In this document: in pieces, positions 1-5,601 of the stretch | Layout: every line of letters begins with the position of its first letter | Position numbering within the stretch: position 1 is the stretch's first letter | NCBI GenBank assembly: GCA_017476705.1 | Contig: JAFUZI010000069.1 | Span: forward strand, 1 to 6,825 | DNA length: 6,825 nucleotides | Origin: Bacilli bacterium | GTDB lineage: Bacteria > Bacillota_I > Bacilli_A > RF39 > UBA660 | Reading direction: 5' to 3' | Translations under genes and position numbers: made by a program | The notes under the pieces: generated by a model | Databases searched by the model: none | Told to the model about the DNA's origin: nothing | Seen by the model: the letters and a program-made list of their open reading frames with translations, nothing else

Positions 1-36
1 ATAGTAATATTCCGAACATTTAAATTACAAAAAATG

Positions 37-45
37 TGATATAAT
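37..45 (+). promoter_or_regulatory. Extended -10 promoter of the hydroxyacyl-CoA dehydrogenase gene
   Basis: TGATATAAT: a TG, one base, then a perfect TATAAT at 40-45. No convincing -35 hexamer is seen 16-18 bases upstream, which fits an extended -10 promoter. Transcription would start near 51-53, giving a leader of about 24 nt. Unlike the other promoters here, there is no clear hairpin with a T-run just upstream, but the window starts too close to judge. A ribosome site, AGAGGTG at 64-70, lies 5 bases before the ATG. Confidence 0.7.
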
Positions 46-75
46 GAAAATGATTAATAATAAAGAGGTGTTTAT

Positions 76-1038
76 ATGAATTATAAAAAGATAGTAGTTG
101 CTGGTGGAGGGGTTTTAGGAAGTCAAATAGCATTTCAATCAGCATATTGTGGTTACGATGTAACTATTTGGTTAAGAAGTGAAGATAGTAAGACAAGAAC
201 TCAACCAAAACTAGATGAATTAAAGAAGAATTATATTGAAACAATAGAATCTATGGAACCTAACGATGAAGAAAATTGGGCTAGAGGAATAGCTGATATT
301 GATAGCTTTAACAAAGAGGAATGTTTATCTAAAGTTGATATTGCATATAATAGTATTAAATTAGTAGTAAATTTAGAGGAAGCAATGAAAGATGCAGATT
401 TAGTAATTGAATCCATGGCTGAAATAAAAGATGAAAAAATTAAGTTCTATCAAAAATTAGCTCCAATATTAGATGAAAAAACTGTATTAGTTACTAATTC
501 TTCGACTTTACTACCATCAATGTTTGCAAAATATACTGGTAGACCAGAAAAATATTTATCATTACATTTTGCAAATACAATTTGGAAAAAGAATACTGCA
601 GAAGTAATGGCACATAATGGTACTGATAAAAAGTATTTTGATGAAATAATGCATTTTGCAACAAGTATTAGAATGTTACCATTACCTGTTATGAAAGAAA
701 AATCTGGTTATTTATTAAATTCTATGTTGGTACCATTCTTATTGAGCGCAATGGATTTATTAACAAATGAAGTGTCAGATCCAGAAAGCATAGATATTGC
801 TTGGACAAGAGGAACTGGGGCCCCTAAAGGTCCATTTCAGATTATTGATACTGTAGGTCTTGTTACAGCAAAGAATATCGTTGAACAATATCAAAAGGTA
901 CCTGGATTAATGAGCCCTTTATTAAAGAAAATGCTTTTACCTTATAATTACAAAGGTATGCTTACTATGTTAAATAAGTATATTGATGATGGTAAACTAG
1001 GCAAATCTACCGGAGAAGGTTTTTATAAATATAAATAA
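76..1038 (+). CDS. 3-hydroxyacyl-CoA dehydrogenase family protein
   Basis: A 320-residue cytoplasmic oxidoreductase of the 3-hydroxyacyl-CoA dehydrogenase family, which interconverts 3-hydroxyacyl-CoA and 3-ketoacyl-CoA with a nicotinamide cofactor. The N-terminal Rossmann domain (about 1-200) opens with the dinucleotide loop GGGVLGSQ at 10-17. The family's catalytic set can be read: Ser at NSST (141-144), His164 in LHFAN, Glu176 in AEVM, and Asn215 in GYLLNSM, which starts the helical C-terminal dimerisation domain (about 205-320). Length is normal or slightly long for the family (280-320). Two oddities: the acidic residue that normally ends the second strand and binds the NAD ribose is replaced by Leu33-Arg34 (WLRSED), and the usual HFFNP loop reads HFANT. 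The ATG at 76 has a good ribosome site, AGAGGTG. It is a single-gene unit with no fatty-acid or butyrate genes beside it, so the true substrate is unknown; a gulonate or other hydroxyacid dehydrogenase role cannot be excluded. Confidence 0.88.
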   Translation: MNYKKIVVAGGGVLGSQIAFQSAYCGYDVTIWLRSEDSKTRTQPKLDELKKNYIETIESMEPNDEENWARGIADIDSFNKEECLSKVDIAYNSIKLVVNLEEAMKDADLVIESMAEIKDEKIKFYQKLAPILDEKTVLVTNSSTLLPSMFAKYTGRPEKYLSLHFANTIWKKNTAEVMAHNGTDKKYFDEIMHFATSIRMLPLPVMKEKSGYLLNSMLVPFLLSAMDLLTNEVSDPESIDIAWTRGTGAPKGPFQIIDTVGLVTAKNIVEQYQKVPGLMSPLLKKMLLPYNYKGMLTMLNKYIDDGKLGKSTGEGFYKYK

Positions 1039-1044
1039 CAAGAT

Positions 1045-1068
1045 ATCGTAATATTAAGATATTATGAT
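1045..1068 (+). repeat. Copy 1 of the 18-base intergenic core, here folded as a hairpin
   Basis: Positions 1045-1062 read ATCGTAATATTAAGATAT, identical to 3862-3879 and one base different from 5552-5569. In this copy the following bases let it fold into a 10-bp stem (1045-1054 with 1059-1068, one G-T wobble) around a TAAG loop. The equivalent bases at 3862 and 5552 do not pair beyond about 4 bp, so the sequence is shared and the hairpin is not. It begins 6 bases after the dehydrogenase stop codon. Confidence 0.7.
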
Positions 1069-1075
1069 TTAGTAT

Positions 1076-1100
1076 ATTAGGAGTAAAATCCTGATTTTTT
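1076..1100 (+). terminator. Rho-independent terminator after the dehydrogenase gene
   Basis: A short hairpin, ATTAGGA (1076-1082) with TCCTGAT (1089-1095) including one T-G wobble and a six-base loop (GTAAAA), runs straight into a T-run at 1095-1100. The stem is weak, but its position 38 bases after the stop fits a terminator. The T-run abuts the promoter of the next gene. Confidence 0.6.
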
Positions 1101-1101
1101 G

Positions 1102-1110
1102 TGATATAAT
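1102..1110 (+). promoter_or_regulatory. Extended -10 promoter of the VanZ-family gene
   Basis: TGATATAAT with a perfect TATAAT at 1105-1110, the same nine bases as at 37-45. The -10 hexamer begins 5 bases after the terminator T-run ends, so any -35 contact would fall inside the hairpin. The predicted start near 1116-1118 gives a leader of only about 17 nt, which holds the ribosome site AGGAGGA (1120-1126). Confidence 0.72.
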
Positions 1111-1133
1111 GTAAATGATAGGAGGATACGTTT

Positions 1134-2501
1134 ATGAAAAAAAAGATTTTTTCTTTTATATTTTATGCCATCGCTGGATTATTTTTAATGCTGTATTTGA
1201 TAGCTGATCGAAGTACTACACTTCATCTGTCAGAATTTGGTAGATTATTCTTTTTATGTGGGAGTTGCTTATTCTTATATTTTGGTGGATTATTATTATC
1301 TAAATATAAAAATAATACTAAACCTATGAAAATTAATTTATGGATATTTTTCGGATTATATCTGGTATTACTTATAACTCTTACTTTATTTGATAGTATG
1401 TGGGGAAGAAATGTCGGAAACTTAATAAATGCTAATATTGATTACAAACAATACTTTGAAAATACAGTTAATTTAATCCCATTTAAAACAATTATTGGAT
1501 ATGTAACAGAATTTGATAGTATGTATTCTACAAGTTCAATATTATTCAATCTACTTGGTAATTTGGTAGCACTTATGCCTATGGCTTTCTTTCTGCCATT
1601 ACTATTTAAAAAACAAAATAAGTTTAAATATTTTGCTTTAACTACAACAGGAATTATTTTATTAATCGAATTTTTACAATTAATTACTTCTTCTGGAAGA
1701 TTTGATATAGATGATGTAATTTTAAATTTATCTGGTGCATTAATTTTATATGGAATAATTAAAATAAAATCAGTAAATAACTTAATTAGAAATATATTTT
1801 TATTAGAAAAGAATAAAATATCTAAACAAAGTTACATTAAAATATTTAGTTTTCTATTTATTGTTGTACTCGCAACTATACTACTCGTTGCTTTTCGCAA
1901 TAAGCTATATGATAAAAATGTAGATGATTATATGAAAAAGATGAATCCAACAATTAAAATTGTTGATGAAACAGAAACTTGTGATGAAGCATTAGAAAAA
2001 TTTTATGAAGATGATTTTAGAACTTACTACTTTCCTTGTATAAAGAGTGATAATGTATATGCTATTATTAATGGCGAAGAAAAATATTTAGTTAAAGATA
2101 TACTTAATACAAAAGATTTTAAATATAATATTGATATTAATAAGATTAAATTAAAGTTAGAAGAATATAAAGTTAAATATTATGAAGAAGATAAATATAA
2201 TAAAATTAACTTTAATATTGATATAAATTGTGATAATGATGTGTGTGGCTCACCAGAATTTAAAGCATTTGTTGGTAATGAAAATAATTTAGAAGTTAAA
2301 TTTGATAGTAGAAATTCAAATTTTGACAGTGATAATTACAAATATAGTATTGATTTATATTTGATTCCTAAAGCAAGTGGTACATCTAATCTTGAAGTTA
2401 TATTTAAAGATTATAATTCAGGAAAACAAACAAAATATTTATATAAAGTAACTATTGATGATAATTTTAATACAACTTATAAATTAATAGATAATAATTA
2501 G
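1134..2501 (+). CDS. VanZ-family membrane protein with an extracytoplasmic C-terminal domain
   Basis: A 455-residue integral membrane protein. Seven hydrophobic segments are visible at about 5-23, 36-56, 68-88, 135-157, 166-184, 190-210 and 236-254. Lysine-rich loops after segments 2, 4 and 6 put the N-terminus inside and the C-terminus outside. The VanZ domain is about 72-210, with signatures NLIPFKTI (113-120), NLLGNLVALMPMAFFLP (139-155), IEFLQL (178-183) and GRFDIDDVILNLSGAL (188-203). VanZ is named for a low-level teicoplanin-resistance protein, but its biochemistry is not settled and most relatives have no proven link to antibiotics. Residues 255-455 form an added outer domain rich in Lys, Asp and Asn with four cysteines (283, 302, 366, 371) that could pair; residues 281-305 resemble small Cys modules I recall from other gut Bacillota membrane proteins, which I cannot confirm here. 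Plain VanZ proteins are about 150-200 residues, so the tail is the unusual part. The ATG is fixed by AGGAGGA 7 bases upstream. It has its own promoter and terminator. Confidence 0.85.
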   Translation: MKKKIFSFIFYAIAGLFLMLYLIADRSTTLHLSEFGRLFFLCGSCLFLYFGGLLLSKYKNNTKPMKINLWIFFGLYLVLLITLTLFDSMWGRNVGNLINANIDYKQYFENTVNLIPFKTIIGYVTEFDSMYSTSSILFNLLGNLVALMPMAFFLPLLFKKQNKFKYFALTTTGIILLIEFLQLITSSGRFDIDDVILNLSGALILYGIIKIKSVNNLIRNIFLLEKNKISKQSYIKIFSFLFIVVLATILLVAFRNKLYDKNVDDYMKKMNPTIKIVDETETCDEALEKFYEDDFRTYYFPCIKSDNVYAIINGEEKYLVKDILNTKDFKYNIDINKIKLKLEEYKVKYYEEDKYNKINFNIDINCDNDVCGSPEFKAFVGNENNLEVKFDSRNSNFDSDNYKYSIDLYLIPKASGTSNLEVIFKDYNSGKQTKYLYKVTIDDNFNTTYKLIDNN

Positions 2502-2520
2502 TTCAAAATATAAAGATATT

Positions 2521-2546
2521 AAGAGAATGTAAAAAAATTCTCTTTT
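2521..2546 (+). terminator. Rho-independent terminator after the VanZ-family gene
   Basis: AAGAGAAT (2521-2528) pairs perfectly with ATTCTCTT (2537-2544) around an eight-base A-rich loop, and the right arm continues as T to 2546. Outer bases ATATT and AATAT could add pairs if two T residues bulge out. The upstream bases GATATTAAGA resemble part of the 18-base junction core, but too loosely to call a copy. Confidence 0.68.
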
Positions 2547-2550
2547 AATA

Positions 2551-2559
2551 TGTTAAAAT
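2551..2559 (+). promoter_or_regulatory. Extended -10 promoter of the XRE regulator gene
   Basis: TGTTAAAAT: TG, one base, then TAAAAT at 2554-2559, a one-mismatch -10, eight bases beyond the terminator T-run. A start near 2565-2567 would give a leader of about 75 nt, much longer than the others in the window. A second candidate, GATAAT at 2613-2618, would place the start almost on the ribosome site and looks weaker. Confidence 0.5.
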
Positions 2560-2596
2560 AGTAGTATAGACAAAATTAAACCAATAGTGTGTGTTA

Positions 2597-2612
2597 ATTT
2601 TTAATTAAAAAT
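2597..2612. promoter_or_regulatory. 16-base perfect palindrome in the XRE leader (candidate operator)
   Basis: ATTTTTAATTAAAAAT is an exact palindrome lying 28 bases upstream of the XRE start codon and downstream of its likely promoter. XRE regulators commonly bind short palindromes near their own genes, so autoregulation is a reasonable idea. In sequence this A+T-rich a palindrome of this size is not strong evidence by itself. Confidence 0.35.
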
Positions 2613-2639
2613 GATAATATTTTTTGAGGAAGTGAGAAA

Positions 2640-3857
2640 ATGGATCAAAATAAAAGTGGTAAATTTATTGCTAAATTAAGAAAAGAAAAAAATATGACTC
2701 AAGAACAACTCGCTGAGAAAATGGGTGTTAGTATAAATGCTGTTAGTAAATGGGAACGAGGACTAAGTTTTCCAGATGTATCACTATATAAGAAATTATG
2801 CAAAGAGTTAGATATAAATATAGAAGAATTAATTAATGGGGAAAAAGATAAGAGTGAAGAAGCAAAAGAAAAAGCTATAATTTCTACAATAAAAGAAACA
2901 GATAAGATAAAAAAGAATTCTAAAAAATTATTAATTGTTTTATCAACAATTTTCGTGATTATAGTTTGCGGATTAATTTATTATAATAAAAATTTAAAAG
3001 TTAATTTAGTTAATGATTCAGATTATTTATATGATGAAGTTATTGGTTTTATAAAAGAAAAAGAATTTAAAGAGAATCCAGATTCAAAAGAAAAAGATTT
3101 TAATGTCTTTTATAGTTATCATCCTTTTGGTATAGAAAAAAAGAATGATTATAAATATGTATATTTATGGATCTACGAGCAAAGTTATTATATTGAAAAA
3201 GAAGAGTATGGTAGTGGGTTAGCAATATCTTCTGGAAGTTCTATGCCAATTAAAGCAATTTTCAAAGATAATAAATTACAAGATATAGTATATCCAAAAG
3301 ATGGTAATCAGTATGTTTCTTCAATTAAAGAAATGTTTCCAGGAATAATAGCTAATCAAGTGTTAAATTTTGATAAAGAAAAAAATATTAATAAGTTATT
3401 TATTGAAGTATCAAATAGAAAGAATAAATATTATGATTATTTAAACTTAGATATGAATAGTCTTACAATTGATGATATTAGTTATGGTGATCTTATATTT
3501 ACTGTTTGGATTGGAAAAAAGGATTGTGTTCCTGTTGAATTAGCAGTATATAAAAATAATAAATATAAATTATTTAACGAATATGAATCTTGCAGACCAA
3601 ATCAAAATTGTAATTCGATGTTAAAATATTCTAATAGTATAGAAGGAAAATATAGTTATGATATTATGCAAATAATAAAACATAGCACGGATGCGAATAA
3701 TTTTCAATTTACTAATGATAACATACCAAAATATGAAATCTTTAGTGGAAATGGTTATAATTTTGTAACAGATGATGATAACAAATATTTAACAGATTTC
3801 TTAAAATCAATTAATGTGGATTTAAGTCAATGTGCGAAACCTAATTACGGAGATTAA
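2640..3857 (+). CDS. Membrane-anchored XRE-family transcriptional regulator with exported domain
   Basis: A 405-residue protein in three parts. Residues 9-64 are an HTH_3/XRE DNA-binding domain (FIAKLRKEKNMTQEQLAEKM, then VSINAVSKWERGLSFPD, then a LCKELDINIEEL helix ending in the usual NGE). Residues 65-96 are a charged linker. Residues 97-115 (LLIVLSTIFVIIVCGLIYY) form one membrane segment with lysines on the inner side. Residues 118-405 would be outside the cell. The outer part has four cysteines (296, 318, 324, 398) and ends in a YLTDFLKSINVDLSQCAKP-like tail; I recall similar tails on other gut Bacillota membrane proteins but can name no family. The layout suggests a one-piece sensor in which an outer signal acts on a cytoplasmic DNA-binding head; the signal and targets are unknown. 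A soluble XRE repressor is usually 65-120 residues. The ATG follows GAGGAAGTGAG at 2626-2636. It is a single-gene unit next to the VanZ gene. Confidence 0.85.
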   Translation: MDQNKSGKFIAKLRKEKNMTQEQLAEKMGVSINAVSKWERGLSFPDVSLYKKLCKELDINIEELINGEKDKSEEAKEKAIISTIKETDKIKKNSKKLLIVLSTIFVIIVCGLIYYNKNLKVNLVNDSDYLYDEVIGFIKEKEFKENPDSKEKDFNVFYSYHPFGIEKKNDYKYVYLWIYEQSYYIEKEEYGSGLAISSGSSMPIKAIFKDNKLQDIVYPKDGNQYVSSIKEMFPGIIANQVLNFDKEKNINKLFIEVSNRKNKYYDYLNLDMNSLTIDDISYGDLIFTVWIGKKDCVPVELAVYKNNKYKLFNEYESCRPNQNCNSMLKYSNSIEGKYSYDIMQIIKHSTDANNFQFTNDNIPKYEIFSGNGYNFVTDDDNKYLTDFLKSINVDLSQCAKPNYGD

Positions 3858-3861
3858 AACA

Positions 3862-3911
3862 ATCGTAATATTAAGATATACAGAACGGATGAAAGTCCGT
3901 TTTTGTGTGGT
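3862..3911 (+). repeat. Copy 2 of the intergenic terminator-promoter element
   Basis: This 50-base segment matches 5552-5601 at 45 positions. It contains the 18-base core ATCGTAATATTAAGATAT (3862-3879), a hairpin, a T-run and the start of the promoter. It begins 5 bases after the XRE stop codon and feeds directly into the macrodomain/SirTM operon. Confidence 0.85.
3884..3904 (+). terminator. Rho-independent terminator after the XRE regulator gene
   Basis: AACGGA (3884-3889) pairs with TCCGTT (3896-3901). A further T-G wobble would close a GAAA loop, a stable GNRA type, at 3891-3894. The T-run is 3900-3904. It is compact and G+C-rich for this region. Confidence 0.75.
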
Positions 3912-3916
3912 ATAAT
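3908..3916 (+). promoter_or_regulatory. Extended -10 promoter of the macrodomain/SirTM operon
   Basis: TGGTATAAT with a perfect TATAAT at 3911-3916, seven bases past the terminator T-run. The -35 position would fall at about 3888-3893, inside the terminator hairpin, and does not resemble TTGACA. Transcription would start at about 3922-3924, which rules out coding starts upstream of there. Confidence 0.75.
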
Positions 3917-3924
3917 TAAATACA

Positions 3925-3928
3925 TGGA
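3925..3928 (+). promoter_or_regulatory. Ribosome site that fixes the macrodomain start at 3939
   Basis: GGAG lies 10 bases before the ATG at 3939. The open frame can be read further up to TTG at 3903 and ATG at 3924. The first lies upstream of the predicted transcript start and across the -10 box; the second sits at the transcript start with no ribosome site. The 3939 start is therefore preferred. Confidence 0.65.
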
Positions 3929-3938
3929 GTTGATACTT

Positions 3939-4700
3939 ATGCAGAATAAATTAGATTATTTAATTGAAGAATTAATTAAAGAAGATCCTAATCTTTCTAA
4001 TATAGAAATACCAACTAATATTGATGATAAAAAAGATTTATATCGTGCGCTAAGGAATATAAGAAATCCAAAACCAATAAGTGAAGAATATTTAAAGATT
4101 CAAGATGAGTATCTTAAAGAGGAAATAAATAATAAAGGAATAATTGATGAAAAAGACATTGCATTTGATAAAGATATTATCTCTATATGGCAAGGAGATA
4201 TTACTACTTTAAAATGTGATGTTATCGTAAATGCTTGTAATGAATACTTATTAGGTTGTTTCAATCCAACCCATAGATGTATTGATAATACCATTCATTC
4301 TTTTGCTGGTATGCAATTAAGGGAAGAATGTAATAATATTATGAAAGGTAAAGCACTACCAAATGGGGAGGTAGTATTAACAAATGCCTACAATTTACCA
4401 AGTAAATACATTATTCAAACAGTAGGGCCTCAAGTTGATGGGATACCTTCTGAAAAAGATAAAGATGATTTAAGAAAATGTTATTATAATTCATTAGAGT
4501 TATGTAAAGACAAAGGATTAAAGACAATTGCATTTCCATGTATTGCTACTGGTCTATATGGATTTCCAAAAGAAGAAGCAAGTAAGATAGCAATCAGTAC
4601 AGTAAAAGAGTATCTAAAAGATAATCCAAATACATTTAATCATATTATATTTAATGTATATAAAGATGAAGATTTAGAAATATATAAAAAGAATATCTAA
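3939..4700 (+). CDS. Zinc-type macrodomain protein-ADP-ribose hydrolase
   Basis: A 253-residue cytoplasmic enzyme expected to remove ADP-ribose from proteins modified by the SirTM encoded next to it. Residues 1-75 are the helical N-terminal extension typical of this family. The macrodomain follows: QGDITTLKCDVIVNACN (85-101) is the adenine/ribose-binding strand and loop with the conserved Asn pair, and LGCFNPTHRCIDNTIHSFAG (105-124) carries Cys107, His112 and Cys114, the zinc ligand pattern of the Zn-macrodomain class described in Staphylococcus and Streptococcus. IATGLYGFP (202-210) is the diphosphate loop. About 260 residues is the normal family length, so it looks complete. It lies 12 bases before the SirTM start, clearly one transcript. 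In known operons the pair acts on a lipoylated GcvH-like protein; that gene is not in this window. Family assignment is very secure; the substrate is inferred from the neighbour. Confidence 0.92.
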   Translation: MQNKLDYLIEELIKEDPNLSNIEIPTNIDDKKDLYRALRNIRNPKPISEEYLKIQDEYLKEEINNKGIIDEKDIAFDKDIISIWQGDITTLKCDVIVNACNEYLLGCFNPTHRCIDNTIHSFAGMQLREECNNIMKGKALPNGEVVLTNAYNLPSKYIIQTVGPQVDGIPSEKDKDDLRKCYYNSLELCKDKGLKTIAFPCIATGLYGFPKEEASKIAISTVKEYLKDNPNTFNHIIFNVYKDEDLEIYKKNI

Positions 4701-4709
4701 GGCGGTGAT
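4699..4709 (+). promoter_or_regulatory. Strong ribosome site of the SirTM gene overlapping the upstream stop
   Basis: AAGGCGGTGAT matches the anti-Shine-Dalgarno complement AAGGAGGTGAT in all but one base, and its first two bases belong to the macrodomain stop codon TAA. It supports tight translational coupling of the pair and places the SirTM start at 4713. Confidence 0.7.
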
Positions 4710-4712
4710 AAA

Positions 4713-5552
4713 ATGACTGATATAGTAAAAATTAAAAAATGGATAGATGAAGCTGATGCAATTATAATTGGAGCTGGTGCCGGATTATCAGATGCTGCAG
4801 GCATTCATTATAGTGGTGAAAAGTTCGAGCATGACTTTATAGATTTTATAAGAAAATATGGAATAAAAGATTTATATACATCATCATTTTATCCTTTTAG
4901 AACTGAAGAAGAAAGATGGGCTTATTGGGCTAAACATATATACTTCTCTTACTATGAAAATAAACATACTGACTTATATCAAAATCTTTATAATTTAGTT
5001 AAAGATAAAAAATACTTTGTTATAACAACTAATACAGATGGACAATTTATAAATAATGGATTTGATAAAGAAAAAGTATTTGAAGTTCAAGGAAGTTATT
5101 CTAAACTTCAATGCTCAACTCCATGTCATAATAAACTATATGATAATGAAGAACAAGTAAAAGAATGGTTATCAAATATAGATAGTGATTTAAAGATACC
5201 AAGTAATCTTGTTCCAAAATGTCCTGTATGTGGAGAAAATATGTCTGTTAATTTAAGATGTGATGATACATTTGTTGAAGATGATAATTGGTATAAAATG
5301 CAAAATAAGTATGATGACTTTATAAAAAATAACTCTGACAAAAATATGTTATTGTTAGAATTTGGAATCGGATTTAATACGCCTGGAATTATAAGGTTTC
5401 CATTTGAACAAATGACATTTATGCATGATAATTTTAAACTTATAAGATTCAATGATAAATATGCAATGGTTCCTGAAAAAATACAAGATAGATCAATATC
5501 AGTAACCGATAGTATAAGTGAAACAATTGATTTAGTTGAAAAATTAAAATGA
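4713..5552 (+). CDS. Class M sirtuin (SirTM), NAD-dependent protein ADP-ribosyltransferase
   Basis: A 279-residue Sir2-fold protein. NAD-binding motif GAGAGLSDAAGIHY (20-33) replaces the GAGxSxxxGIPDFR of ordinary deacetylases. TTNTDGQF (105-112) takes the place of TQNID, with Asn107. EVQGS (124-128) has Gln126 where deacetylases have their catalytic His. Cys134, Cys138, Cys170 and Cys173 form the zinc site. LRCDDTFVEDDNWY (181-194) follows, and GIGFNTPGIIRFPFEQM (218-234) completes the Rossmann half. The His-to-Gln change together with Asn107 is the signature of class M sirtuins, which transfer ADP-ribose to a protein instead of deacetylating it. In the described pathogens the target is lipoylated GcvH-L and the system is linked to oxidative stress. 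It shares an operon with the macrodomain (12-base gap, strong ribosome site), its expected reversing enzyme. It ends with TGA, so TGA is a stop in this organism. Target unknown here, since the usual GcvH-L and LplA2 neighbours are absent from the window. Confidence 0.92.
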   Translation: MTDIVKIKKWIDEADAIIIGAGAGLSDAAGIHYSGEKFEHDFIDFIRKYGIKDLYTSSFYPFRTEEERWAYWAKHIYFSYYENKHTDLYQNLYNLVKDKKYFVITTNTDGQFINNGFDKEKVFEVQGSYSKLQCSTPCHNKLYDNEEQVKEWLSNIDSDLKIPSNLVPKCPVCGENMSVNLRCDDTFVEDDNWYKMQNKYDDFIKNNSDKNMLLLEFGIGFNTPGIIRFPFEQMTFMHDNFKLIRFNDKYAMVPEKIQDRSISVTDSISETIDLVEKLK

Positions 5553-5601
5553 TCGGAATATTAAGATATATAGAACGGATGAGTATCCGTTTTTGTGTGG
5601 T
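5552..5601 (+). repeat. Copy 3 of the intergenic terminator-promoter element
   Basis: This segment matches 3862-3911 at 45 of 50 positions. Its core ATCGGAATATTAAGATAT (5552-5569) differs by one base from copies 1 and 2 and starts on the last base of the SirTM stop codon. Three of the five differences are in the hairpin loop region and keep the stem intact. Confidence 0.85.
5574..5594 (+). terminator. Rho-independent terminator after the SirTM gene
   Basis: AACGGAT (5574-5580) pairs perfectly with ATCCGTT (5585-5591) around a GAGT loop, followed by T residues to 5594. The stem is 7 bp, one full pair longer than its sister at 3884, where the same position is a wobble. Confidence 0.78.

Noticed and set aside
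1..22. A further copy of the junction core at the left edge
   Set aside because: ATAGTAATATT resembles the first 11 bases of the core, but the match stops there and no hairpin with a T-run follows, so it is not supported.
231..416. Open frame of 61 codons on the - strand
   Set aside because: It lies wholly inside the dehydrogenase gene, has no ribosome site or recognisable protein, and is a shadow of a well-conserved coding frame.
1134..2501. Glycopeptide resistance determinant (vanZ)
   Set aside because: Only the VanZ fold is present; no vanHAX genes or two-component regulator are nearby and the protein is much longer, so a resistance label is not justified.
3903..3938. Upstream TTG (3903) or ATG (3924) as the macrodomain start
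   Set aside because: The TTG lies before the predicted transcript start and the added codons run through the TATAAT box; the ATG at 3924 has no ribosome site. The ATG at 3939 has GGAG upstream and gives the normal family start.
4100..4294. Open frame of 64 codons on the - strand
   Set aside because: It lies opposite the macrodomain coding frame, including its conserved ADP-ribose loop, with no signals of its own.
5126..5452. Open frame of 108 codons on the - strand
   Set aside because: It is opposite the zinc-binding half of SirTM, whose motifs explain the sequence; its length reflects A+T-rich codon use on the coding strand.
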